NCBI RefSeq assembly: GCF_905147045.1
Contig: NC_065898.1
Location: 8,494,001 to 8,558,000 of the forward strand
Length of the DNA stretch: 64,000 nt
Origin: Nymphalis io
Lineage: Eukaryota; Arthropoda; Insecta; Lepidoptera; Nymphalidae
Direction of reading: 5' to 3'
The position numbers and the translations under genes are program-made. Each line of letters starts with the position of its first letter. Positions within the stretch are counted from its first letter, which is position 1. This document shows positions 11,632 to 25,100 of this stretch, piece after piece. A model generated the notes under the pieces. It was not told the origin of the DNA. It made no database searches and saw only the letters and a list, made by a program, of their open reading frames with translations.

Positions 11632-14600
11632 CATAATCAGGTACCTAAACTGGCTGTAGTTTCGGCTCCTTTCTGTTATCTTCTTTTGTTTAATATTGAA
11701 TAAAATTTTGTTTTACAGCGGATTAAGCTACCAAGGACTTGCATTTATAAAATAATGTTTTATAGCCTTCAGGTTTCCTATCTACTTTCATTGTCCAGTA
11801 CCCTAAAAGGGATCATAAAAATTACGACTATTGTTACTTATTGTCTTTGAAACAATTAATGTTTAAGCGCTTTACTGCTGTATTATTTTAGAGTTATCTT
11901 ATACATTTTCTCGACAATTAGAAATCTTTAAAATTCTAATATTATGAATAAAATTTATTGAAGTTGTAAAATGTTACTATTTATAAAATATATTTTCTTC
12001 ATCTTCAATCGCTTTTGTTATCTTAAGGAGATAATCTTAAAACAGGGTTAGGAGGCTTTAGACATTATTAGACAACATTAAGAATTTTGTAATTGAATAA
12101 AGACTTATTTCTTAACAATCGAATTATTTTTTTATAAAATGGAACCTTACACATATTTCTCTGTCTCTCGATCTAGACTTTACATATAAGTTTTTTTTTT
12201 TTTTATTTTAACCCAAAGATATTTATTAAAATACTGACACGCACTAAGCTAATGATCCAAATAGACTAACATTAATTACGATACAAAATATTTAATAAAT
12301 TATTATACTCGATTATTTATAGACAGCGATTCTATTTATTCTATGGTCTATATTGTGCGTGGCGCTGTAATGTGGTGCTGACAATATAATACCTTAGTCA
12401 CCTACGTATATGGAAAAAATCAATCAATAAATAAAAGCCATTATTGACTAATATAAATTCTAACATAAATAAGTGAATAATGAAACAAATTAACAACTAC
12501 CCACTTATACTGACAACGAAATCAATATTTGTTTATAATTATAAAAACAATATTAAATTATTTTTAATCTTAATTAAAAGTCGAAATATATATCAATTAG
12601 CTTAATTATTTATTACTCACTATAATAAAAACATGCACCGGAAATATCGAGTTTACACAGTCGTGACAAAAATAAATCATATTTACATTTCAAAATTATT
12701 AAAACAACATTAGATAATCATAAAACATACCCAAAATATCTATTAAATCTTATTTAATTTAATTCGTTACTTAAAATAATCTGTAAGGAAATCATAGTGT
12801 TAACACCGTAAGTACAAAATGTTAGTGACTTGCTTAATTCATTGATCATACCAAAATTATTTTAATGAGAAATTTCTTTAAATTATGAATTATAATTTAT
12901 TATTCCACATTTTATTCACTTTATAGCAAAAAGTTGTTAATAATATTTCCTGTGTTGTTTAAGATCTGAATTAGATAGCGCTTTAAAAATATACATAAAA
13001 ATTTGGTTTAATTTATTACTTACAATGAAACCAGATGACAGCACGGTCCAGCGCCCATATAACTATATATGTACATAAGATTACGTAACTAGGTTTAAGT
13101 GCCATTCTTGCAAGAGTAACTGAGACACTAAATTGGCAATATCGGTGAGAATTTATTTATTTATATAGTGTTTAATGTTATTTAAAATATTATTTATTTA
13201 TTTAAGCATCTTGAAAATAGCTAAGGAGATCCTCAACTATTTCCTCATATTATTTTATATTTTATTTTTTACTTTCATATGTATTTAGGACAGACCTAAA
13301 ATGTTTGGTTCATTATAAAATTAATAACTGTTTGCGCCGCTCGAACTGATTGAACGCGACGCCGCTGTAAAACGATTATTTGTAAAATCAGCCGCGCATC
13401 GTCGGTAGTGGGGAATTAAGCGCGGGAGTAAGACGTGTTTCAAGAAGTCAGCAAGTTGAGTTGTTTTCGTTGAAGAAGTGAAGCCAATTGAAGCGAAGAT
13501 TATTATATGAATATAAAATAGCTCTTTTAAGAGCTTGACATTACCTCATACTACGTCATTGCATGCTGCTTCTTGTTTCAAATAAACAGTTCTTTTCAGA
13601 ACTATTCATTGTTTCAAACGATGACGTTGTATAATGAGGCATGCGTGGCGTGTGTATTGTTGTTGCTATGCGTACTGCTATACCTATATTGATTCGATTT
13701 CAAAGTTCCGTTATCCTTTCCGTAGAAAACCTTTTCGCCTCGCAAATTTTATATGTACTCATGCGAGATGATTTAATATTTATTTATATAATTTGTATTT
13801 ATTATAAAACAAACAAAATGTAATGGGAACTCTAGCTGAACAGACTTACAGTATTCTCTCCGACATTATGTTATGTGGGTTATCGTACTTACATAACATA
13901 AACTAATCATGACATTATCAGCTAGGCCGCCCGCTTAAATAATTTTTTTTTTAATAAAAAATGTTTACGTTCAAATTTGTTAATTGATTTTATGAAAATA
14001 TTATATTAAACATGTATTTTTTCAGACAAAATATTATTACTAAATAATGTAATTTGTATATTTGGACTTAATCAGTTATATTATTTAGTACAACTTTAAT
14101 ATGCTTACTAGATTAAAAAGATACAGATAGAAATATTAAGATTTTAGCCGAAAACCTTATATTTTATACCTGAAAAGGACAATTGAAAAGAATGGTATTT
14201 TGAATAGCTGCTGACAATTGCTATCGGAAGCTTATTTGAACTATAACCTAAACAAAATCGAATCGATAAACAGTAATCGATGTAGTTTGTCGATAGTCGA
14301 TTACTGTTTCTTAGTGTTTCTTAGATTTTATTAAGAAATATTTGTTTAATTATTTAATTACCAGTTAAAATGATTACTTCATTTGTAATATCTGATATGG
14401 ACGCTGCGCAAGCCTTACTGGACCTTCATCACGGGACAAGAACTGTGGTAAGCATTTTAAGCAGCTTTATTAGCTTTACAGTAGGTAATATTTAAGATAA
14501 ATATTTTTTTAAATATTCGAATTAATAATCTAATACTACATTTTTGCAGCCAGCGCCACTGCCACTTCCTAATACAAGCACCCCAAAGAGTATTCACCCA

Positions 14601-15100
14601 AATATTGTAATGAAAAATCTAAGAAAAATAATTTAAAATATGTCAAGAATAAACTGATGTCTGACAAAGGAACGCAAACTGACTGAGTTGAATTTACCCG
14701 AAATTAAAAAGACGTATATTATAAAAGAATTACACGCTGAAATAGAATGTCTTAAGTAAAAGCTGAAAAGAAAAAAAACGGAAACATCCTCAATTACTGT
14801 TTCATATGTAATAAACATGTAATAAATCGGGTGTTTCTAGTGATGAATATTCGGAAAACACATACCGCCGAAAATCCTACAAAAGTAAAACAAAACAAAC
14901 TACTACTACTGACTTTGTTAGTAAAATATTACTTGCTTAATAATATAGTTTTTTTAATGTTAATTATTTGACATCACTAAATAACTTCTATTTATAATTA
15001 TTTTTAGAGTCCTCTTGGAAACTGTGATTCAACATTTGCAAATGAACGCGATGACTTTACAAACAGTAACATGAGAGCTCGTAAAGAAGAGAAAAGAACT
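11632..15100. repeat. Inverted copy of the 230-3735 block
   Basis: This segment is a near-identical reverse complement of about 230-3738 and of about 17334-20800 (coordinates sum to roughly 15326 and 32434). It lacks the roughly 43 bases present at about 3076-3118, as does the 17-26 kb copy. It also shares GGTACCTG at its left end with the 20.79 kb copy against GTAACTG at 3.73 kb, so it is closer to unit 2. With unit 2 it makes an inverted repeat with about 3.5-kb arms and a 2.2-kb spacer. Confidence 0.85.
14370..15100 (+). pseudogene. BEN-A3: 5' exons on plus, inside the inverted block
   Basis: Exon 1 is 14370-14447 (ATG; DMDAAQALLDLHHGT), exon 2 is 14550-14920 and exon 3 starts at 15008. 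Exon 2 stops after KNLRKII and shifts frame around GTQTD, as in BEN-A1. Exon 3 is cut at about 15100, where RTE sequence begins. It is the inverted twin of 17426-18064. Confidence 0.7.
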
Positions 15101-16230
15101 AATTACGTTGGGTGCAACCGGAGGAACCAAAAAAAAAAAATGCAAATTAAATTTAAAATGAATATATTGACTGTTGTAAAGAAACTATGACTAAATTTAA
15201 TTAATGCCAATTGGTCGATGTTTGTACCAAGAGTGGCGCTTCCACATTTTAGGCTTCGAAGGAAATTTTCGATTGACGTCAATGATTGACGTCAATGCTG
15301 CTTGTAGTTGCTGCGCTTGTAAAACGTGGAGCCTATGTAGGTCGTAGGTGCCGTGTGCATTAGGCAAGCATGCTGATGCAGCGATCTACTGGCTATGTGT
15401 AACACCGCCCCCCGAAGAACAGCGAGTATCGATGGACTTGTGCGAGATGGTCGCTGCTAGGCATCCAGGATCAACCCTTATTTGGCTGGGGTTGATAGTG
15501 CGTGGAGCTGGGACTGCACAAACGATTTCAGGGTTGCTGCTGTAGTTTTCCTTGACGACTTTGGATACTTTTCTTGCGTAGCCGGCGGTAGAGTAAAGTA
15601 GCGATGAGCGCGCATGTACCGAAGAGTGTGAGGTACATGGGTATAGTCGTGTGATATATGACTGGGTTTAAGGGGAGCCGATAACAACCTAGGCTCTCTA
15701 CTGTCAACCTCACCTGCTCGTGGTACATCCTGCTAATCAACGAACGAGGCTCTGGCGACCGAAATCGTGGCGGTATAACCACACAAATGCTGGAATCCGA
15801 AAATGCAAATCCTGATAGCGGGCAGCAGCGCTATTAGTGAAAGATTTCCAGCCACTGCGGTCACCAACCCGCCTGCCAAGCGTGGTGACTAAGGAAAAAA
15901 CCCCCCTATGAGCGACGACAAAAATTCACGGCCCCCAATTCCCGGTAATCACACTATTCCTGGCCACGGTACCGGCCATGGTAACGGTGCGATGGGGGGT
16001 GCTAAGAATCCCCGGGCTACGGCAGGGTACCACAAACAGCGACTGTTTCTGGCCACGTATAATGGACGCTCTCTGCGGCTGGACGAACGTCTGACAGAAT
16101 TGGAAGTAGAGTTAAGTCGTATTAACTGGGATATAGTAGGTCTATCAGAAGTCCGAAGACAGGGCGAGGACACGATGACACTAGATGCCGGTCACTTACT
16201 CTACTTCCGAGAAGGACACATAATCGGTAT
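15101..16230 (+). mobile_element. 5' fragment of an RTE-clade LINE
   Basis: About 800 bases of GC-richer leader are followed by a reading frame from 15908. It encodes a proline/glycine-rich start and then the beginning of an endonuclease: LATYNGRSLRLDERLTELE and INWDIVGLSEVRRQGE, typical of RTE elements. The element stops abruptly at about 16225, so most of the endonuclease and all of the reverse transcriptase are missing. The right junction shares CATAATCGGTAT with the BEN-A 3' flank, pointing to microhomology joining. It is the spacer between the inverted arms. Confidence 0.8.
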
Positions 16231-16410
16231 AACATAATCGGTATTCTAAATTTTCAGAACTTAATTAGTTTTTAATATTATTTATTGGAACCCACTACAT
16301 TTATTGGACAAATAAAATAGCCACATATTAGATTGATAATCTTATATACCTGAAACTTGTGTCCCGGTTCCCCTGACCCCAAATAACTAATTCTAATTTT
16401 TAGTTTACTA

Positions 16411-18064
16411 TTAATTAGATGAATTCGAGCAATCGGATTCATAGGGAGAAATATTTTCTTTCTCAACTATTTTGCGCTTCTTCTTATTTTGTTCACGGGT
16501 TCTAAACATTTTGCTTTCGTCAGCACATTTCGTGGTTATGCTGGTTCTAAAAACAAGAAATAAGAAAAATGAATACAAACTGATATAAAATCAATATATT
16601 TTCTTTACATTAATGAATGTTACTTAAACTACCTTACTACATTCTCTGGTACAGAACAATTTTCTATCACAGTTTAAACAATATCATATCAGGTTTGTCA
16701 GGAAAAGCTGGTGAAGGCTTTCCTGCTAGCGAATGAGTTGCCAATGCCCTGAAAAGAATATTGTTCCATGATAATATGAATATCGACTTTGAAGTGGTGA
16801 ACATATCCAAGAATGTCACTTAAACCTACTTTCTTGAAAAGACAGCTGTCAAAAATTTACGAGTGCGATTCGTATAAGATGTCCAGTCCATGTTTTTGAA
16901 AAGTCTGGCTGGAACTGATGAATTTTCGTCTCCAATTAAAACCTAAAAGTATTAAGTTTATCTTCTTCTTCGTCGTGACACTCTTGTCAGAGCGATCGTG
17001 GTCGCCATGAAGTATTATGAATTATTCGGCGCAGATGTGAAAATTATTCGCCTCACTAGCCTTCGCCATATGTCCCTGTTAGTGGTAAGCCTCGTGCATT
17101 CATGCAAAGGACCGCCAACAGTTGTTTTTATTTGGCCGGTCCATCGCATGGGCGTCCTTCCACGTGGTCTGGTGCCATCCACCTTGCCTTGAATGACAAG
17201 GCGCTCTATGGAGTTATTTCCTTGCCTTGATTTAGTTTATATTAATTATTAAATATATTCCGTTTAAAATAAACTAAGGCGCCAAAACCCATACCATTTC
17301 TTTATTTGGCTAATTCGTATTTCTTAGTTTTAAAGTTCTTTTCTCTTCTTTACGAGCTCTCATGTTACTGTTTGTAAAGTCATCGCGTTCATTTGCAAAT
17401 GTTGAATCACAGTTTCCAAGAGGACTCTAAAAATAATTATAAATAGAAGTTATTTAGTGATGTCAAATAATTAACATTAAAAAAACTATATTATTAAGCA
17501 AGTAATATTTTACTAACAAAGTCAGTAGTAGTAGTTTGTTTTATTTTACTTTTGTAGGATTTTCGGCGGTATGTGTTTTCCGAATATTCATCACTAGAAA
17601 CACCCGATTTATTACATGTTTATTACATATGAAACAGTAATTGAGGATGTTTCCGTTTTTTTTCTTTTCAGCTTTTACTTAAGACATTCTATTTCAGCGT
17701 GTAATTCTTTTATAATATACGTCTTTTTAATTTCGGGTAAATTCAACTCAGTCAGTTTGCGTTCCTTTGTCAGACATCAGTTTATTCTTGACATATTTTG
17801 AATTATTTTTCTTAGATTTTTCATTACAATATTTGGGTGAATACTCTTTGGGGTGCTTGTATTAGGAAGTGGCAGTGGCGCTGGCTGCAAAAATGTAGTA
17901 TTAGATTATTAATTCGAATATTTAAAAAAATATTTATCTTAAATATTACCTACTGTAGAGCTAATAAAGCTGCTTAAAATGCTTACCACAGTTCTTGTCC
18001 CGTGATGAAGGTCCAGTAAGGCTTGCGCAGCGTCCATATCAGATATTACAAATGAAGTAATAAT
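16411..18064 (-). pseudogene. BEN-A4: most complete BEN-A copy, disrupted
   Basis: Minus-strand exons: 18064-17987 (the start ATG is ATT here), 17884-17514, from 17426, 16942-16830, 16748-16633 and 16546-16411. The first BEN exon is open and 113 nt long, as in BEN-B (PARLFKNMDWTSYTNRTRK). The next reads ALATHSLAGKPSPAFPDKP and then loses 28 nt (116 against 144 nt in BEN-B), shifting frame. The last exon keeps ITTKCADESKMF and its own stop. The TAA of exon 2 seen in BEN-A1 and A3 is CAA here, but a TGA follows a few codons later. The intron before the BEN exons carries the 272-bp insertion. It lies head-to-head with BEN-B2. Confidence 0.75.
16962..17233. mobile_element. 272-bp SINE-like insertion with 7-bp target duplication
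   Basis: The segment is flanked by AGTTTAT at 16955-16961 and 17234-17240 and is missing from the equivalent intron near 60.66-60.68 kb. It is GC-richer than its surroundings (GTGACACTCTTGTCAGAGCG near one end, CCTTCCACGTGGTCTGGTGC near the other). No tRNA-like promoter boxes or coding region were recognised. Small size and target duplication suggest a SINE or a 5'-truncated LINE tail. Confidence 0.5.
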
Positions 18065-21000
18065 TTTAACTGGTAATTAAATAATTAAACAAATATTTCT
18101 TAATAAAATCTAAGAAACACTAAGAAACAGTAATCGACTATCGACAAACTACATCGATTACTGTTTATCGATTCGATTTTGTTTAGGTTATAGTTCAAAT
18201 AAGCTTCCGATAGCAATTGTCAGCAGCTATTCAAAATAGCATTCTTTTCAATTGTCCTTTCCAGGTATAAAATATAAGGTTTTCGGCTAAAATCTTAATA
18301 TTTCTATCTGTATCTTTTTAATCTAGTAAGTATATTAAAGTTGTACTAAATAATATAACCGATTAAGTCCAAATGTACAAATTTCATTATTTAGTAATAA
18401 TATTTTGTCTGAAAAAATATATGTTTAATATAATATTTTCATAAAATCAATTAACAAATTTGAACGTAAACATTTTTTATTAAAAAAAAATTATTTAAGC
18501 GGGCGGCCTAGCTGATAATGTCATGATTAGTTTATGTTATGTAAGTACGATAACCCACATAACATAATGTCGGAGAGAATACTGTAAGTCTGTTCAGCTA
18601 GAGTTCCCATTACATTTTGTTTGTTTTATAATAAATACAAATTATATAAATAAATATTAAATCATCTCGCATGAGTACATATAAAATTTGCGAGGCGAAA
18701 AGGTTTTCTACGGAAAGGATAACGGAACTTTGAAATCGAATCAATATAGGTATAGCAGTACGCATAGCAACAACAATACACACGCCACGCATGCCTCATT
18801 ATACAACGTCATCGTTTGAAACAATGAATAGTTCTGAAAAGAACTGTTTATTTGAAACAAGAAGCAGCATGCAATGACGTAGTATGAGGTAATGTCAAGC
18901 TCTTAAAAGAGCTATTTTATATTCATATAATAATCTTCGCTTCAATTGGCTTCACTTCTTCAACGAAAACAACTCAACTTGCTGACTTCTTGAAACACGT
19001 CTTACTCCCGCGCTTAATTCCCCACTACCGACGATGCGCGTCTGATTTTACAAATAATCGTTTTACAGCGGCGTCGCGTTCAGTCAGTTCGAGCGGCGCA
19101 AACAGTTATTAATTTTATAATGAACCAAACATTTTAGGTCTGTCCTAAATACATATGAAAGTAAAAAATAAAATATAAAATAATATGAGGAAATAGTTGA
19201 AGATCTCCTTAGCTATTTTCAAGATGCTTAAATAAATAAATAATATTTTAAATAACATTAAACACTATATAAATAAATAAATTCTCACCGATATTGCCAA
19301 TTTAGTGTCTCAGTTACTCTTGCAAGAATGGCACTTAAACCTAGTTAGGTAATGTTATGTACATATATAGTTATATGGGCGCTGGACCGTGATGCCATCT
19401 GGTTTCATTGTAAGTAATAAATTAAACCAAATTTTTATGTATATTTGTAAAGCGCTATCTAATTCAGAACTTAAACAACACAGGAAATATTATTAACAAC
19501 TTTTTGCTATAAAGTGAATAAAATGTGGAATAATAAATTATAATTCATAATTTAAAGAACTTTCTCATTAAAATAATTTTGGTATGATCAATGAATTAAG
19601 CAAGTCACTAACATTTTGTACTTACGGTATTAACACTATGATTTCCTTACAGATTATTTTAAGTAACGAATTAAATAAAATAAGATTTAATAGATATTTT
19701 GGGTATGTTTTATGATTATCTAATATTGTTTTAATAATTTTGAAATGTAAATATGATTTATTTTTGTCGCGACTGTGTAAACTCGATATTTCCGGTGCAT
19801 GTTTTTATTATAGTGAGTAAGAAATAATTAAGCTAATTGAAATATATTTCGACTTTTAATTATGATTAAAAATAATTTAATATTTTTTTTATAATTATAA
19901 ACAAATATTGATTTCATTGTCAGTATAAGTAGGTAGTTATTAATTTGTTTCATTATTCACTTATTTATGTTAGAATTTATATTAGTCAATAATGGCTTTT
20001 ATTTATTGATTGATTTTTTCCATATAAGTAGGTGATTAAAGTATTATATTGTCAGCACCACATTACAGCGCCACGCACAATATAGACCATAGAATAAATA
20101 GAATCGCTGTCTATAAATAATCGAGTATAATAATTTATTAAATATTTTGTATCGTAATTAATGTTAGTCTGTTTGGATCATTAGCTTAGTGCGTGTCAGT
20201 ATTTTAATAAATATCTTTGTGTTAAAATAAAAAAAAAAAACTTATATGTAAAGTCTAGATCGAGAGACAGAGAAATATGTGTAAGGTTCCATTTTATAAA
20301 AAAATAATTCGATTGGTAAGAAATAAGTCTTTATTCAATTACAAAATTCTTAATGTTGTCTAATAATGTCTAAAGCCTCCTAACCCCGTTTTAAGATTAT
20401 CTCCTTAAGATAACAAAAGCGATTGAAGATGAAGAAAATATATTTTATAAATAGTAACATTTTACAACTTCAATAAATTTTATTCATAATATTAGAATTT
20501 TAAAGATTTCTAATTGTCGAGAAAAGGTATAAGATAACTCTAAAATAATAGAGCAGTAAAGCGCTTAAACATTAATTGTTTCAAAGACAATAAGTAACTA
20601 TAGTCGTAATTTTTATGATCCCTTTTAGGGTACTGGACAATGAAAGTAGATAGGAAATTACCTGAAGGCTATAAAACATTATTTTATAAATGCAAATTTC
20701 TTGGTAGCTTAATCCACTGTAAAACAAAATTTTATTCAATATTAAACAAAAGAAGATAACAGAAAGGAGCCGAAACTACAGCCAGTTTAGGTACCTGATT
20801 ATGAAACAATGGGAGTCGTGTGATGGTTAAGAAACAGCCCCTCGACTCGAGTTGCAAATTTTCGTCAGTCTTGAGTCAGACGTTGACGTTGACGTTGTGA
20901 TATTGTAAAGTGACCACCTTTATTGGCAATATCAGTGAGTATATATATTGATTTATGTAGTGTTTAATCTCGAAAATAGCTAAGGAGACCCTTAACTATT

Positions 21001-22119
21001 TTCATATATTATTTTATTTTTTACTTTCATATGTATTTAGGTCAGATCTAAAATGTTTGGATACATTAAAATTAATAACTGTTTTTGCTTAATCAAAATG
21101 CCGTAGTGGATTTTGAGAAGACAAATGTAAAAAAATCCAAAACTCATTTAATATAAAAAACTGTTGCCAATTTTCTATAAAAACATGATAAACCTATATT
21201 GATTCGATTTTAAGGTTCCGTTGTCCTTTCCGTAGAAAACCTTTTCGCCTCGCAAGTTTTATATATACTCATGCGAGATGATTTAATATTCATTTATATA
21301 ATTTGTATTTATTATGAAACGAACAAATATTTAATTTTTATTGTTTATTAGTGATTTACTAGATGATGAAAAGATTTAATTCACTATTTTTAAATATAGA
21401 AATGTGTCCAGGGAGAAAAAAAGTGGTATGCAATGAGACCTCATTATTTTTAATTTTATTTTGCAAATGATTTAAAAAATAGACTTTAAAATTTAATGGG
21501 AACTCTAGATGAAGTCTCTCCGGCATTCCAATTACCCACATAACATAAAATAATCATGACCTTATAGGCTAGGCCACCCGCTTAAATTTAGTTGTTTAAT
21601 TAATAAATGTTTGCGTTCAAATTTATTGTTAGTAGATTTAATAAAAATATTGTATTAAACATGTATTTTTTCAGACAAAATATAATTACTAAATAATGAA
21701 ATTTGTATAATAAGGGTTAACAAACATTTCAAAAAATGATTTCATTTAACTTTATTAGGAATTAATCGGTTATATTGCTTAGTACAACTTTAGTATAATA
21801 CCTACTAGTTTAAAAAGATACAAGTAGAAACATTCGTTCTAGAAAAGAGCATCCAAAAGGATAAGGAAAATAAACAATAGGTTTATTGAGGTTGCCTTGT
21901 TATACAAAGTAATGCATAAAACATGTACCTTATATTTTATACCTGAAATGGACAATTTAAAATCACGGTACCTTGAATAACTGCTGACAATTGCTATCGG
22001 AATCTTATTTGAACTGTAACTACTAAACAAAATCGAATCGATAATTTTACTGTTTCTTAGTGAGCTTTTATTAAGAAATATTTATTTATTTTAAATTGCA
22101 ATTCATTTCCCTTTACAAG
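18065..22119. other. Intergenic region between BEN-A4 and BEN-B2
   Basis: Near-identical copy of 957-5039. It lacks about 43 bases at the position of 3076-3118 and, near 21220-21245, keeps bases (GTCCTTTCCGTAG) missing from unit 1 at about 4154. No genes were seen. The conserved upstream blocks are at 18194-18228 and 21981-22015. Confidence 0.6.
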
Positions 22120-25100
22120 ATGTTCACCGATATCGAGGCGGCTGAAGCGCTGCTTGAGCTTCGCTACAACACACGTGGTAAGTGATAGCTTCTTTTATTA
22201 TAGATAGATAACAAATCTGAATAAGGATTAATTTTAATTTATAACGTTTAAATTTTAACAGTCGAAACAATATCTATTGGCGTCGCAACGCAGGTAACGA
22301 TAAAACTAAAATGGTTTCTTTTGAACTAAGGATACCTAAGTACCCAACATTTGTCTCCCAATAAATATCAAACAAAAGTTTTCGTTACACATGAGACAGT
22401 ACGCAACCGATGCATTTCTCAAATGTTTTAGATCAATTAATAACTGAAGTAAAATATTATTAGAATATTGTAACGATACTATTACTGACCGAACTATACT
22501 ATATTTATAACTTATATACCTCCATTGAATACACGGGCGAAAATTTGTAAAAAATAATTTAAAAATTTTCAAGCGAGCCACCTAGCTTAATTTAGGGGAA
22601 TCATATAACTGTAAAAACGGTCATTATATATCTAAGCCTAAATTTATTTAACTGTGACCAGCCTTATAGTTATTAAGACTTATAAAATCTCGTATATTTT
22701 ATGAATATAATAAATTGTAAGAAGATCGTATATCGATATCGAGATCGCGTCGTAGTATACATTTTTGAAGCATTTATTTTTCGACAGAAGCAATCTCACA
22801 TTAATCAATACGGTTTTTTTAATCTTTACTATATCCTCGTATATAAAATATATAAATGGAGTTCCTATGTTTAATATATACCTACCGAGGTACTAATTAG
22901 TATTTGAGTTCTTCAAAAAGTTGTATAACTATTAAGTATGTATACCACATAAAATAATAATCGACAAATAACAGATGTGCTTAAATAATTATAAAAACAA
23001 TAATCTTCTGCGAAATCGTGAACAATATTATTTTGTCATGCATTGATTGTGTGTAAAAAGTGAGCTCGTCGGGAAAGAACGCGTAAACCTTAAGGCCCAC
23101 GATAATAGTTTTACTCAAATATCTTCCATGTACAGACAGTGATCAGTTACATTTTATTATATATATATAGGTATAGGTATAGATATAGTAAAAGACTAAG
23201 TGTTCGAAATATACGATTAAATTAAATTAAAAAGTTTTTTGTTTTACCTTGAAAACTTTCAACGCTAGGCGAGTCAGCCAACTGACGATGATTGGTCGGC
23301 CGCCGAGTTACAGCACTGATTCAAACATTTACAATTATTTCAATAGGTTACGATTAAAAGTGGTATATTAGCTTTGGGTTACCTTCTCCTGTATATAACG
23401 TATTCCCTTTTGACAATAGAAAATCAAAAATAGGAAAGAAGCAATGCAATGCTGAATGTTCTATTAAGCCAGTCATAATAGGTTTACTCTTAGCCATTTA
23501 AGTCATAAATAACAAGATTTTCTTTTATTTTTCAGCCGCAAATCAGAGGAACGTTCAGAATCTTAAACTGACATTCGATCAAGGAACGCAGACCGATCCT
23601 GTTCTCGATTATCCTTCAAGTGTCAATTTAGAAGAACTGGAAACGGCATTAAAACGCTTGTACCAGCAGGTCCTAGTCTTGTTATCTAATGTTGAAATAA
23701 ATGAAAGTCGATCAATAATGGATAGGACATCTGAAGATCGAGGACTAGATGAGAATGAAGAGATTTTAGCAGTAGAAGAACCGACCGTTGTTCTTCAAAA
23801 TACGTCAAGTGTTGAGCTCGAAATGGATGAGATGGCTGGTGGCTTAAAAATACGTAGAGTATCAGCGCAGACTACTAACGCATGTTTGCCATTGTCAGTT
23901 AACAATGTTGATATGGTTTGTATGTTTATATATTATTCATGTGTATACATAAGTAGTTAAGTATATAAAATTTAATTACCTCTAAAGTTTGACGTAAACT
24001 TGACCTAATGATCCAAATCGACTTTAACATTAGCACAGAATATATAATGTATCTCTCTATTCCTTCACTGGCGTCCAATGGGTAAAAGTAATTTACTGAA
24101 AGAGACCAGGTACAGATCTAAAGTCTTTGTGCTTTCCGAGGCAAGGGTGTTAAAACTGCTAACTTCGGAAGTCCGAGCTGCTACTGACAATTTCTTTAAA
24201 AAAATCCAGCAACATTATTATTGGTCCATCCGGGATCTTTATATATGTGCTTCCACAACTTAAAGGCTGCAAACATATTTATATTACATAGGACTCATAA
24301 TCAACTGAATTATAGAATTTCTATGGTCCTAATTTGATTTCAAAATTATTAAATAAAAACAAATTGCATTAGTCTAAAATTATTTTTTATTATGAATTAC
24401 GATACAAAATATTTAATAAATTATTATATTCGATTATTTTAAAGACAGCAATTATATTTATTCTATGGTCTATTTTGTATGTGGCGCTGTAATGAGGTGC
24501 TGACTATATAATACCTTAATCACCTGTTTATAGGGAAAAGATCAATCAATAAATAAAAGCCATTATTGATTAATATAAATTCTAAGATAAATAAGTGAAT
24601 AATGAAAAAAATTAACAACTACCTACTTATACCGACAGTGAAATCAATATAATTATTAAAGTATTTTTAATTCGTAGGTTTCAATTGGAAACGGCAATGT
24701 CACCGTGCCTGCCAGACTAATGACAGAAATCGATTGGACTTCCCACACCTCAGCGACGAGACGATTGTTGCTAGCCGTCTTTCCTAGAAGGTAATTACTA
24801 ATTCCGGTTAACATTTAAACAGAAATTAATCAAATGCATTATTTCTTACATTGTCCTTGTATTATGCTCCGTTTTAATTATTTTTAGTGAAATTAAAATA
24901 TATTTAAAAAAATATATAGATTAATTAATAACGTATAAATAACCGAGATTAATATTTGAAAGCATTTTCCATTTTGATTAAGCCTAATAAAATATGGTGC
25001 GTAAACGAATTGCCTCGGTGGTCAAGTTCGTTTAATCCGCTGCTGATCCCGACGTCCCAGGGTAGACAATGACTGACAAACTAGCAATGTACAGTTTTTT

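Noticed and set aside
15348..15787. Short ORFs on both strands before the RTE frame
   Set aside because: They overlap one another in the RTE leader and carry no known motif.
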